64,000 nucleotides of DNA from Dyella_B nitratireducens (GTDB taxonomy: Bacteria > Pseudomonadota > Gammaproteobacteria > Xanthomonadales > Rhodanobacteraceae), in assembly GCF_049532905.1 (NCBI RefSeq), contig NZ_CP064032.1:1736001-1800000 (forward strand). Reading direction: 5' to 3'. A program made the position numbers and the translations under genes. This document shows, piece by piece, positions 36,394 to 44,472 of the stretch. Each line of letters starts with the position of its first letter. Position 1 is the first letter of the stretch. The notes under the pieces are model-generated. The model ran no database searches. It was not told the origin of the DNA and worked only from the letters and a program-made list of their open reading frames with translations.

Positions 36394-36756
36394 ATGGTTC
36401 ACTATCAAGCCCGCCTCGACACAACGTTCGCCGCGCTCGCCGATGTCACCCGACGCGGCGTGCTGGAGCAGCTCGGAGGTTCAGACGCCTCCATCAGTGA
36501 CCTGGCCCAAAGGTTTCAAATGACCCTCACGGGCATGAAGAAGCACGTCAGCGTCTTGGAGCAGGCGGGGCTCGTGACCACGGAGAAGGTCGGGCGCGTG
36601 CGAACCTGCAAGCTCGGGCCTCGCCGGCTGGAAGAAGAGGCCGCCTGGATCGAGCAGCACCGTCAACTCTGGAGCGCGCGCTTCGACGCGCTGGACGAGC
36701 TTGTCGAACACTTGAAAAACAAGGAGAAGGCAGATGCCCGAAGCAAAAGAAGATAG
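36394..36756 (+). CDS. ArsR-family transcriptional regulator
   Basis: 120 residues of winged helix-turn-helix (TFAALADVTRRGVLEQLGG, then SISDLAQRFQMTLTGMKKHV and EQAGLVTTEKVGRVRTCKLG). The chosen start MVHYQARLD fits the family; a TTG 36 bp upstream is open in frame. No metal-binding ELCVCDL motif is seen, so it belongs to the metal-independent ArsR group that usually pairs with SRPBCC genes. It overlaps the next gene by 23 bp, so the two are co-expressed, and the regulator probably controls its own operon. Confidence 0.92.
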   Translation: MVHYQARLDTTFAALADVTRRGVLEQLGGSDASISDLAQRFQMTLTGMKKHVSVLEQAGLVTTEKVGRVRTCKLGPRRLEEEAAWIEQHRQLWSARFDALDELVEHLKNKEKADARSKRR

Positions 36757-37234
36757 TCCCGCCACCACGAACCGTACCGCTGTGGAACGCAAGTCCGACC
36801 GCGAACTCGTCGTGACGCGAACGTTCAATGCCCCCGCGCACATCGTCTTCGAAGCGTGGAGCAAACCCGAATTGTTCAAGCTTTGGTGGATTCCGAAGTC
36901 GGTGGGTATGTCGCTGGTCTCGTGCGAGATGGATGTTCGCACCGGGGGTACGTATCGCCTTGTGTTCAGCCATCCGGACTTCGATCAACCGATGGCGTTC
37001 TTCGGCACGTATAGAGAAGTAACGCCAAACAGGCGTCTCGTATGGACCAACGAAGATAGCGATCAGGGCGCCGTGACCACGGTAACGTTCGAAGAAAATG
37101 CCGGCAAGACGCTGGTCACCTTTCACGAACTCTACCCCACAGAAGCGGCCCTCGACGAAGCCCTCGCCGGTTCGGCGGAGGCACTGCCCGAGCAGTTCGC
37201 GCAGCTGGATGAGTTGCTCGCAAGCAGATCATGA
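36734..37234 (+). CDS. SRPBCC (AHSA1-like) domain protein
   Basis: 166 residues with the START/Bet v1-like pattern: ELVVTRTFNAPAHIVFEAW, LFKLWWIPKS, CEMDVRTGGTYRLVF, and the C-terminal FHELYPTEAALDEA. It provides a hydrophobic ligand pocket in the cytoplasm. The overlapping ArsR gene upstream is the standard partner for this family. Ligand unknown. Confidence 0.9.
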   Translation: MPEAKEDSPATTNRTAVERKSDRELVVTRTFNAPAHIVFEAWSKPELFKLWWIPKSVGMSLVSCEMDVRTGGTYRLVFSHPDFDQPMAFFGTYREVTPNRRLVWTNEDSDQGAVTTVTFEENAGKTLVTFHELYPTEAALDEALAGSAEALPEQFAQLDELLASRS

Positions 37235-37324
37235 CCACACTGCGGTCCCCGGCGCGTGGAAGGGATGACGGTGAAACACACGATCATCGCCGCGCTGGCC
37301 AGTTCGGCACCACGTGAGGACGAT

Positions 37325-38209
37325 ATGCTCAGACGCGATTTCCTGAAGACTGCCATAGCGACCGCAGTGCTGACTGCGACTCTTCCCATTCAAGCCAAGA
37401 AGACTATGGCGATTTCGAACGAGCATTTTGCCGACGTCAATGGCCAGCATCTCTTTTACAGCGTGCATGGCGCCGGCAAGCCGCTCATTCTTCTCCACGG
37501 TGGCATCGACCCAGACAGTTTCGGGAGCAATCTGGCCAAACTGGCAAAGGGCCGGCAGGTGATTGCCGTCCATCTCCAGGCACATGGGCGCACGCCGGAC
37601 ACTGACAGGCCATTGCGCAGTGAAACGATGGGCGACGACATTGCCGCGCTGATCGGCCATCTGAACCTCGGCAAGGCCGACATCATGGGCTACTCGCTGG
37701 GCGCCAGCGTCGCGCTGCAGACCGCTATCCGCCATCCGGACGTGGTCGACCGACTCGTGCTCGTGTCCGCGACGATGAGGCAAGACGGCTTTTATCCGGA
37801 GGTGGTGGCGGCCTTCAAGCAGTTGGAGGCCAACGCTGCCACACTCGGCCCTAGCGTTAAAGCATCGCCGTTAGGGGAGACCTATCCCGATGTCGATTGG
37901 ACCAACCTCTTCAGGAAGGTCGGTGACCTGACCAAACGCCCCTTCGACTGGAGCGCCGACGTCGCCAAGCTCAAGGCACGCACACTGCTGGTCTTTGCCG
38001 ACGCGGACGCCATCCGGCCCGAACACATGGTCGAGTTCTGGAAGGCGCTGGGAGGCGGCCAGCGCGATGCCGGGATCGATGGCTCCCAGCGGCCCGCCAA
38101 CGAGCTCGCCATCTTGCCGAATACCACCCACTACACACTTCCCGTCGAGCCGATGCTGCCGGAGATCGTCGAGCGCTTCTTCGGAGCTGCATTGAAGGCA
38201 GTAGGTTAG
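37325..38209 (+). CDS. Alpha/beta hydrolase with Tat-like signal
   Basis: 294 residues from the ATG preceded by GAGGA. The N-terminus MLRRDFLKTAIATAVLTATL resembles a twin-arginine signal. Then come the alpha/beta-hydrolase core: LILLHGG oxyanion region, the nucleophile elbow GYSLGAS, VFADADAIRPEH (acid) and NTTHYTLP (His). It follows the ArsR-SRPBCC pair on the same strand and probably belongs to that operon. An esterase or hydrolase acting in the periplasm is likely; substrate unknown. Confidence 0.9.
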   Translation: MLRRDFLKTAIATAVLTATLPIQAKKTMAISNEHFADVNGQHLFYSVHGAGKPLILLHGGIDPDSFGSNLAKLAKGRQVIAVHLQAHGRTPDTDRPLRSETMGDDIAALIGHLNLGKADIMGYSLGASVALQTAIRHPDVVDRLVLVSATMRQDGFYPEVVAAFKQLEANAATLGPSVKASPLGETYPDVDWTNLFRKVGDLTKRPFDWSADVAKLKARTLLVFADADAIRPEHMVEFWKALGGGQRDAGIDGSQRPANELAILPNTTHYTLPVEPMLPEIVERFFGAALKAVG

Positions 38210-38270
38210 AAGTTTGCGAAGCACGCAGGGGGGCTATTTAGAGCGCTGGAGAGTTGCGTGTGTCCTTCGA

Positions 38271-38867
38271 TCAGATGGTCGCCGACACCACCGGCTCGCC
38301 CCACACCTGCATGAAACTCATCCCAGTGATGCCGACCTGCTTGACCCGTCGCTCCAACTCGGTCCGCGCCTCATCGTTGACGTAGATGTCCCCTGGCATG
38401 GATGGATCAATGAACACAGCGGCGTCGGTCGGGATCGTGGAGTCAATGAATGACGGCTTGTCGATGGCCCCCGAAGCCCACCTCACTGATTTGTCTTTGT
38501 CCACGCAACGGATCAGGTTGGTGGGGTTGAAGTAATACTCAACATGACCCTCAACGTCGAGTTCGAGCAGTTGACCGAACTGCGATAGGAAGTCGCCCAG
38601 TGCGTCGCGAGCCTTGGCGCTCAATGCCAAGCCCTCAGCGGTGAGCGGACTGATGTCGGCGCGTGGTTTGGGCTCCTTCTTGCGCTTTTCTTTAAAGACC
38701 TCGAGCTTCGGTCGCCCTGTCCAGTGAGGGGGCCGACCTGCACCTTCGAACTGCTCCCAAAAGTCGTCGTCTTCTTCCGCATCTTCGGTGGCCACTAACA
38801 TTGCCACCTTGTTGATCAAGTCGTTTTTGATTTGCCAAATGTTCATGGGTTGATTGCCGCTCATCAA
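38271..38867 (-). CDS. Imm11/DUF1629-like orphan protein
   Basis: 198 residues; an ATG 21 bp inside (MNIWQIKND) is an alternative start. The C-terminal half has the layout of DUF1629 (Imm11) immunity proteins: LLELDVEGHVEYYFNPTN, then VDKDKSVRW, DAAVFIDPSMPGDIYVND and GITGMSFMQVW. The N-terminal ~70 residues are acidic then basic. Imm11 proteins neutralise polymorphic toxins in their host cell, but no cognate toxin gene is adjacent, so it may be an orphan. The family call rests on pattern similarity. Confidence 0.6.
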   Translation of the reverse strand: MMSGNQPMNIWQIKNDLINKVAMLVATEDAEEDDDFWEQFEGAGRPPHWTGRPKLEVFKEKRKKEPKPRADISPLTAEGLALSAKARDALGDFLSQFGQLLELDVEGHVEYYFNPTNLIRCVDKDKSVRWASGAIDKPSFIDSTIPTDAAVFIDPSMPGDIYVNDEARTELERRVKQVGITGMSFMQVWGEPVVSATI

Positions 38868-38930
38868 AATGGAAAGACGCCAGCTGAGAGTTCTTGCTTT
38901 ATGCCTTTGAGCTCAACCCGTGCATGCGTG

Positions 38931-39135
38931 TCCTCGGTCGGGTGAACCACGGCGACTTGCTTCAAACGATATTGCACCGTCGTGTGGTAGAGATCGGTCC
39001 CAGTGGGGTAGGCGAACCGAGCAGCGCCGATCGGAAATCACCACCGCCCTTCGCCTGATTGATGTGCAGATACTCGATCACCTGGTGATCATCGCCGGTG
39101 AGACGGTGAGCATGGCGGCACGCGGGCTCTTGTAG
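38931..39135 (+). pseudogene. radC: Decayed radC-family gene remnant
   Basis: The end of this stretch encodes ITTALRLIDVQILDHLVIIA and GETVSMAARGLL, the characteristic C-terminus of RadC (JAB/MPN fold, usually VLDHLIVG...VSFAERGLL). Just upstream, in another frame, lies GPSGVGEPSSADRK, matching the HNHPSG-x-x-EPS-x-AD block but lacking the HNH part. A one-base deletion near 39,043 (GGAAATC) joins them. Further upstream LLQTILHRRVVE fits the preceding RadC segment, with an internal deletion. The gene is therefore broken by at least one frameshift and one deletion. RadC genes often mark mobile islands. Confidence 0.7.
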
Positions 39136-39509
39136 CCTGCGCCGAGGAAAACGGAGCCGTTAGTTGCACTTATCCGCAACGTAACCGGGAAAAGACATCG
39201 GCCTTACGAGTTCAAGCGCACATTCACTGGACCCCACGCCAGCATGGCGCTGGGTTTCAAGGGAACAGGGATCAATGCAACTTAGCACGGCAGGTCTGTC
39301 GTCTTAGACGCGTTCCAGCGTGGGGTTTGTTCGAGGTGTAGCCTCGGTCCAAAACGCCGAGGTCACGCTCGGGCGCGGCTGCGCGCATCATACAGGGCAA
39401 GTCGCGTCCATCATCATCACGCGTTCGCAAAGCTTTGGCATCTGGGACACGAAGGATGCAGCGAGCGCTCCTTTCTCGACGCTAGTCCATTCATTAAAGG
39501 AGTGATGTT
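39136..39509. other. Intergenic region upstream of patatin gene
   Basis: About 370 bp between the radC remnant and the patatin gene. No gene is recognised. AAAGGAG at its right end is the patatin ribosome binding site. Confidence 0.35.
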
Positions 39510-40544
39510 ATGGCTTTCAAAATACTGAGCTGCGATGGCGGTGGAATACGGGGGCTGATCACGGCCATGTTGATCCAAGACCTCGATACGAAATTCGGTA
39601 TTGTCGCAAGCGCCAATGGCTTTGCCGGTACGTCCACAGGCGGTTTGTTGGCGCTGGGTTTGGCGAACGGCGTGCCCATCGGGGACATTGTGAATGTCTA
39701 CTTGAATGAAGGTTCGACAGTGTTTACGCCGAACGGATGGTTGTTGGATGACAAGCATCAGGAACGTCCGCTAGGCGCATCCATGACCGATTTGGCTAGC
39801 GGGCCTGGCTTTTTCTCCTGCCAATACGTCAATAGCGGTTTGAAGCAAATTGCTCAGCAATTGCTGGGCAGTGCGCTGATCTCGTCAGCGAAAAAGTTTG
39901 TCGCCGTCAATTCTGCACGACTGTGGGACGGTAGTGGCTGGGCTCCTTGCACGATTTCCAATGGACCTGGAAATACATATCGCAACATCACCATGGTTGA
40001 TGCTGCGCTCGCTACTTCTGCTGCACCGACCTACTTTCCTCCTCATCATGTAGCCGGTGCTGGCTATGATTTTGGTTACTTTGCCGATGGTGGGGTCTTT
40101 GCCAATAATCCATCGATGACAGCAGTGACCGAATTGCTGTATCAGAAGGTCGTGCCCAACTTGGCATCCATCCGAATGTTGTCACTGGGCACTGGAGAAT
40201 GCCCACAAGGCATTCCGCCAGCTGCCATCGGAGATCCGTTGAACTGGGGTGTGACCAGTTGGCTCTATCCATGGAGCAGCGGCCCCAACAGTGTCATTCC
40301 CTCCATGGCTCTCCTCAACTTGACCTTGGATGCCACGGCAGAGTTGGCCGCGATCCAGGCCAAGCAAATATTGGGGACGGCGTGTGAGCGTGGCAATGTT
40401 GGACTCAGTCGAGCTTACCCGCTGGACGACTGGCAGCATGTCAACGAGTTGGTGAAGGCGACGAGCAACTATATGAACACGCCCGCATGGCAGAACGTGC
40501 GTAACTGGGTGAAACAAAATTGGGCTCAAATGGAAACGGCCTGA
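39510..40544 (+). CDS. Patatin-like phospholipase
   Basis: 344 residues, full length for a bacterial patatin. The anion-binding DGGGIRG, the nucleophile GTSTGG (GxSxG) and the catalytic Asp in YFADGGVFANNP form the Ser-Asp dyad enzyme that cleaves membrane phospholipids. There is no signal peptide, so it is probably cytoplasmic or exported by an unseen route. The start follows AAAGGAG. Patatins serve as effectors in type VI secretion and in CBASS-type defence, but neither system is visible next to it. Confidence 0.93.
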   Translation: MAFKILSCDGGGIRGLITAMLIQDLDTKFGIVASANGFAGTSTGGLLALGLANGVPIGDIVNVYLNEGSTVFTPNGWLLDDKHQERPLGASMTDLASGPGFFSCQYVNSGLKQIAQQLLGSALISSAKKFVAVNSARLWDGSGWAPCTISNGPGNTYRNITMVDAALATSAAPTYFPPHHVAGAGYDFGYFADGGVFANNPSMTAVTELLYQKVVPNLASIRMLSLGTGECPQGIPPAAIGDPLNWGVTSWLYPWSSGPNSVIPSMALLNLTLDATAELAAIQAKQILGTACERGNVGLSRAYPLDDWQHVNELVKATSNYMNTPAWQNVRNWVKQNWAQMETA

Positions 40545-40602
40545 TCGTTGCCGCCGTTGAGCGCATATCGACGCTTCGTCGCTGTGCGCGGTAATTCAAA
40601 TG

Positions 40603-40638
40603 ATCGAAAGCCCGGCGATCTCTCGCCGGTCTTTCGAT
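40603..40638 (+). terminator. Hairpin after patatin gene
   Basis: ATCGAAAG-C-CCGGCGA pairs with TCGCCGG-T-CTTTCGAT around a short TCTC loop, with one internal mismatch, 58 bp after the patatin stop. The T-run is absent, so this is a likely but unproven terminator in the convergent gap to 40,812. Confidence 0.55.
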
Positions 40639-40811
40639 ATGCAGCTACTTCGCCAGCCATGTTTTACGTGAGTGTCAATGACATATGTCATCGCCAACCT
40701 CATAGGCTCGTTCTTCCCGATGGCTTCTTCTGAGCACTAATCATCAAGCAGACACGGATCATTTACTGCCAAACGATACCTGCTGCTGTGCAAGATTGTG
40801 ATAGGGAGCCA

Positions 40812-41291
40812 TCACGCCAGTGCTTTCACTGCGTCATAGTCCACATCACAAAGGGCCAGGAGTGCGCGGACGTTTAATGAAGCGCCCCATTCGGTGGAGC
40901 CCATGGGAGTCGAGCTCCACCGCGTCCCGGCAGCCAACACAAATCCCAGATCCTTCAAAACTTTCGAGCACTTTTTACAGCATGGTCTGGACGGACATGA
41001 GACTGATTTTGGAGTTGCATCATGCAGAAGCAAATCTGCGCAGTAAGCGATGGATCCCTTGATTGTTCCTCGATTGCCAGGGTTCTCCATGATGAAATTA
41101 TGGAGCGCATCCATCTCGGCGTGACCATTTCCCCGGCCTGTTGATCCGTCATAGTTGGATCCATTGATGCGCAATCTTGCTTGGCAGTCCTGGCTTCTTT
41201 TGGGTTTCTGTATTGTTTTCTTAACCGCGGTCGCTTTCTTTTTTGCCGCCTGCGTTGCGTTCTTTGCCGCTGTTCGCTTCGATTTAGGCAT
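40812..41291 (-). CDS. Deaminase-fold protein with lysine-rich histone-like N-terminus
   Basis: 159 residues, starting at an ATG 8 nt after AAGGAG. Residues 1-35 are a Lys/Ala-rich tail (KNATQAAKKKATAVKKTIQ) like those of AlgP/histone H1-like proteins, suggesting nucleic-acid binding. The rest carries the zinc deaminase hallmarks HAEMDALHNF (HAE) and SRPCCKKCSKVL (PCxxC). This arrangement resembles nucleic-acid or toxin deaminases (YwqJ/polymorphic-toxin type) more than cytidine deaminases of salvage. No immunity gene is obvious, although the Imm11-like gene lies 2 kb away. Activity and substrate are inferred. Confidence 0.7.
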   Translation of the reverse strand: MPKSKRTAAKNATQAAKKKATAVKKTIQKPKRSQDCQARLRINGSNYDGSTGRGNGHAEMDALHNFIMENPGNRGTIKGSIAYCADLLLHDATPKSVSCPSRPCCKKCSKVLKDLGFVLAAGTRWSSTPMGSTEWGASLNVRALLALCDVDYDAVKALA

Positions 41292-41659
41292 GATGTCCAC
41301 TCCTTACGATAATGGGTAATGGCGCCAGAACGCGGCGAAAAATCACCGATCGAAACGATGGATGAGCATCGAACGTGATGCCTCACAATCGTTGCTAACG
41401 ATGGATAAAAAAGGATCCGCGCGGAGTAGGTCGGTCAGTATTCCTAAACGATGCGCGCAAATGAAAAAGCAGGGAACGACCGCGCGGTGGCCGAGCTTGC
41501 CATCAAGCCGGCCACCGCTGAGTCGCCCCACGTTCCCGATCCCCCTGCCATATGCCAAAATTTTGATGAAACGGCGTGAAGGTTACGTCAAGAACGGACA
41601 CTTTCTAGTGAAGTACGGACTTTTCAGCTGAATACACATGACCTGACGGGCGAACAGTG
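41292..41659. other. Intergenic region, no gene seen
   Basis: About 370 bp with open frames on both strands that resemble no protein and lack ribosome binding sites. A region of GC-rich inverted similarity (ACCGCGCGGTGGCC) occurs near 41,480 but has no clear role. Confidence 0.3.
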
Positions 41660-42067
41660 ATGTCATTCGAAACGATTAAGTTTGGGGGAAAAGAGATTTT
41701 TTGCGGGTCACTCGACGACCGTATCCCGGACGCCTTTCCGCGGCCGTTTGCCGTTTTATTTCTGGCATTTAATGAAGAGGATCGCAGGAAAGGCATGCTT
41801 CTTTTGGACTCTTTTTTAGACAAGGGATGCAGCGAATTTCAATGTGCAGGCAAGGAGTCCGAGGTCATGCATGATGACATGGATGAGTATTTGGAAAAGA
41901 ACGGGAAAAAACGTGTGCTCACTACGTTTGACGGCGACGTGGTGAACGCATGTCAATATCATATTTTTGGCGTGGGCAAAGTGAGCGCTTGCTTGATCGC
42001 TTTGGTGGCGGATTACCCGCACGTGGTGTCTCATCTGAAGAGATTTGCAGCGCAATGCGAGGGGTAA
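41660..42067 (+). CDS. Hypothetical protein
   Basis: 135 residues from ATG (a GTG precedes it directly). The compact sequence FAVLFLAFNEEDRRKGMLLL, then GCSEFQCAGKESEVMHDDMD, has the feel of small immunity-like or DUF7684-type proteins, but the family is not certain. It starts the accessory cluster of 41.7-43.8 kb. Confidence 0.65.
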   Translation: MSFETIKFGGKEIFCGSLDDRIPDAFPRPFAVLFLAFNEEDRRKGMLLLDSFLDKGCSEFQCAGKESEVMHDDMDEYLEKNGKKRVLTTFDGDVVNACQYHIFGVGKVSACLIALVADYPHVVSHLKRFAAQCEG

Positions 42068-42152
42068 AAGAGCGAGAGATGAATGCGCGTCATGGTTACC
42101 CTGGTCCGGCAATACCCGTTGCGGCGCCTATGGGTTAAAGGAGTCTGAAACA

Positions 42153-42431
42153 GTGATCAAGGCTATGGAAGTTTTACTCGTATTGATACTCGGGCTGCCC
42201 GTGATCGTTGCTTTCCTAATGCTGCCGTTGATGGCCTTGTTCTGGCTGCCGAAAGGCAAGCTGATTTCACCGCCGGGGCGTGTTGTTACCCATCGTGGAA
42301 TCATTTTGCGTCATGAAAACCCCGTGCAGTACTGGGTGTGGTTCTTGGTGGAGATGACTTTCTTCCCCATCGTGGCTCTTGGCGTTACCGGTGGCGTTAT
42401 TTCCTGCATCACGTACATCATGGCTTCCTGA
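42153..42431 (+). CDS. Small two-helix membrane protein
   Basis: 92 residues from a GTG positioned 9 nt after AAAGGAG; longer in-frame ORF starts upstream overlap the previous gene and are rejected. Two hydrophobic segments, VLLVLILGLPVIVAFLMLPL and FFPIVALGVTGGVISCI, flank a polar loop. Unknown function. Confidence 0.7.
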   Translation: MIKAMEVLLVLILGLPVIVAFLMLPLMALFWLPKGKLISPPGRVVTHRGIILRHENPVQYWVWFLVEMTFFPIVALGVTGGVISCITYIMAS

Positions 42432-42537
42432 CCATATTAATAAGCGCTTTTCGCTATCCAGCGGATAGATTGGTTGCATTTCAAGAGATTTGTGCCGTTA
42501 GGCTTAGCGCACGTACTCAGCGCCACCCTGGAGCAAA

Positions 42538-43011
42538 ATGAAAACCTTGAGCGTTCTCGACCTGTTCTCGAAACTAGCCGCTGCAGGCACTCCTGTTGAG
42601 TTTCAAAACGCGCTTGCCGAGCATATCGAAAAAGCGTTCGATGCTGATCCCTTACCGAGATCAGGCAAGGGTGCGTTTCGGGTCGTTCGATTGGACGATG
42701 TCGAGCTTCCCAGTAAACAGGGAGAGTCCTCCGAATCTGGCCCCATAGTGGTTTGGCACGACCTTTCACTCGCGGAGGCCGAAAAACGGCTGAGTATGTC
42801 GGGAAATTTCAGCCTGCTCGTCGCGCTCATCGATCCGGAAGGCGGAAATTTCGCCACCGATTTCGCCGCTGCGACGCGCGAGGATTGCGATATCTACATC
42901 GTTGGAGAGTCGAGCAACCCGGACATCCAGAAAATCATCGAAGACCGTCTTGGTTATGCCACGATGATGGGATCGCTGGGAATTCAGATCACGGGTTTGC
43001 GCTTCACGTGA
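42538..43011 (+). CDS. Hypothetical protein
   Basis: 157 residues. The acidic soluble protein begins MKTLSVLDLFSKLAAAG after CTGGAGC. No motif or membrane segment is seen. Placement and orientation suggest it belongs to the same accessory block as the preceding membrane protein. Confidence 0.65.
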   Translation: MKTLSVLDLFSKLAAAGTPVEFQNALAEHIEKAFDADPLPRSGKGAFRVVRLDDVELPSKQGESSESGPIVVWHDLSLAEAEKRLSMSGNFSLLVALIDPEGGNFATDFAAATREDCDIYIVGESSNPDIQKIIEDRLGYATMMGSLGIQITGLRFT

Positions 43012-43121
43012 TGGCGGCCTGAATAGTGTACTAGTGCGGGGAAGCGGTTGAATCCTCAGCCAGGACCGGCTACCCGACATCAAGCCTGCATTGTCGACAA
43101 TTCTCCGAGCACCTTCCCGCC

Positions 43122-43805
43122 ATGCCTACGACAGAACAACTTCGCCCCTCCATCGAACGCATCCTCCGACTCCACCTGGAAAAGTATCAGTGCGTCAGCG
43201 GCGAGGTTCTGTATCGACCGTCTGCGCTGACATCCTTACAAGGCTTCAAACCCGATGGTTCCGAGAAATTGGTGTTTCTCACCGATCGCGAGTTGGGCAT
43301 TCTGTTGACGGACTATTGCAAGAGCCTCGACTGTGCCGGGCTGATCGTCGAGATCGATCTGATCGGGAATCGCACCAATTTTCACCCGTTATCGATGGCT
43401 GACCTTCAGGCGCAGTCTCGGGCGTTGGCCGAGCAAAAGAAAAGCAACGCCCAGGAGAAAATCGAACAGGTACGCCGGGATTTGCAAAGCAGGACAGAGT
43501 GCTATGGCCCAGTTCTGGCTGACGCGGTGGCCACGAAACTGGAAGCGGGCGGAGTACTGGGTTACGGGCACCGCGATTACTGCGGCATGGGGCTGGAATA
43601 CCGGAATGCTGTCTGGTGCTATGGCGAAGTGTGGGATGGCGCGATGGGGGCCGTTGACCAACAATGGACTTCCCGGCAGATGTTTGTCGACTGGCTGACC
43701 AATCAGTCTGATGCCAGTCTGGCGAATCTGGAGCGCCAGGACTCGTTTTACTGGGGCAATCAAACCATTGAGCGGGTGCGGCTGCAGGCATGGCTGGCCG
43801 CTTAG
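43122..43805 (+). CDS. Hypothetical protein
   Basis: 227 residues. The N-terminal ~100 residues are mixed alpha/beta. A charged helix (EQKKSNAQEKIEQVRRDLQ) follows and the C-terminal ~90 residues are rich in aromatic residues (YGHRDYCGMGLEYRNAVWCY, WTSRQMFVDWL). No family is recognised. The ribosome binding site is weak. Confidence 0.6.
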   Translation: MPTTEQLRPSIERILRLHLEKYQCVSGEVLYRPSALTSLQGFKPDGSEKLVFLTDRELGILLTDYCKSLDCAGLIVEIDLIGNRTNFHPLSMADLQAQSRALAEQKKSNAQEKIEQVRRDLQSRTECYGPVLADAVATKLEAGGVLGYGHRDYCGMGLEYRNAVWCYGEVWDGAMGAVDQQWTSRQMFVDWLTNQSDASLANLERQDSFYWGNQTIERVRLQAWLAA

Positions 43806-43859
43806 TCAACGCCCATATCTGTTAGCCGATTTTGCCGCACGAACCGACGAGAAAGCAGC

Positions 43860-44309
43860 TCATCCTGATGCCGCAAGATGTGCTTTCCGAAGTTCATCCA
43901 TAAATTCTGCGCGCAATTCAGGCCCACCTTCTTTCAAGGTGCGAGCCAGACCCTGCAACTTAGAAGTGGGCAAATACTCGTCTCCCCATGCAGCCATTTC
44001 CAACAGAAGAGGAACCAGTGCGATGCCTTTCTCCGTAAGGCTATAAATCGCTTTCTGTTTATGCGTCGGGTCATCGGACTTGGTAATGATCCCTTCCTGG
44101 ACAAGCTTTCGAAGTCGGTCGGCAAGAATATTCGATGCGATTCCCTCCAAAGAGTTGGTCAGGAGTTCGCGGAAATGCCTTCGATTAACGAAAACGATGT
44201 CGCGGATGACGAGCAAAGTCCATTGATCGCCAAGCACTTCGAGCGTTTGGTTGATGACGCATTCTGATCTGCTACTCGTGCGCACGCGGGTTCCAACTCG
44301 GGTGGACAT
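43860..44309 (-). CDS. HxlR-family transcriptional regulator
   Basis: 149 residues of HxlR winged helix-turn-helix: CVINQTLEVLGDQWTLLVIR, RHFRELLTNSLEGIASNILA (recognition helix) and DPTHKQKAIYSLTEKG wing. It is divergent from the HAF-repeat gene at 44,473, with 163 bp between them, so it may control that gene and itself. The effector signal is unknown. Confidence 0.92.
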   Translation of the reverse strand: MSTRVGTRVRTSSRSECVINQTLEVLGDQWTLLVIRDIVFVNRRHFRELLTNSLEGIASNILADRLRKLVQEGIITKSDDPTHKQKAIYSLTEKGIALVPLLLEMAAWGDEYLPTSKLQGLARTLKEGGPELRAEFMDELRKAHLAASG

Positions 44310-44472
44310 TCCAGCGCCATTCTACGACAACAAAACCAGTTGCAAATTGTAACTGGTTGCACTATTTTTCTGGTTATCACGGCGCGCGCCCCATCCAGCT
44401 TGCGCGCGCGTGGAAGGCTGCGTTGTCAGGAACCTGGGGGATCGGGACCGAAACTTCGTGGGAGGCAAAAAC

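Noticed and set aside
36394..38209. Arsenic-resistance operon
   Set aside because: The ArsR protein lacks the metal-binding motif, and the partners are SRPBCC and alpha/beta hydrolase, not arsenic genes.
39510..40544. CBASS effector patatin
   Set aside because: No cyclase, HORMA or E1/E2-like genes nearby; only the patatin itself is supported.
42490..42512. GTTAGGC core-like sequence as a second attC
   Set aside because: No matching left core or palindrome upstream; the next gene's leader explains the position.
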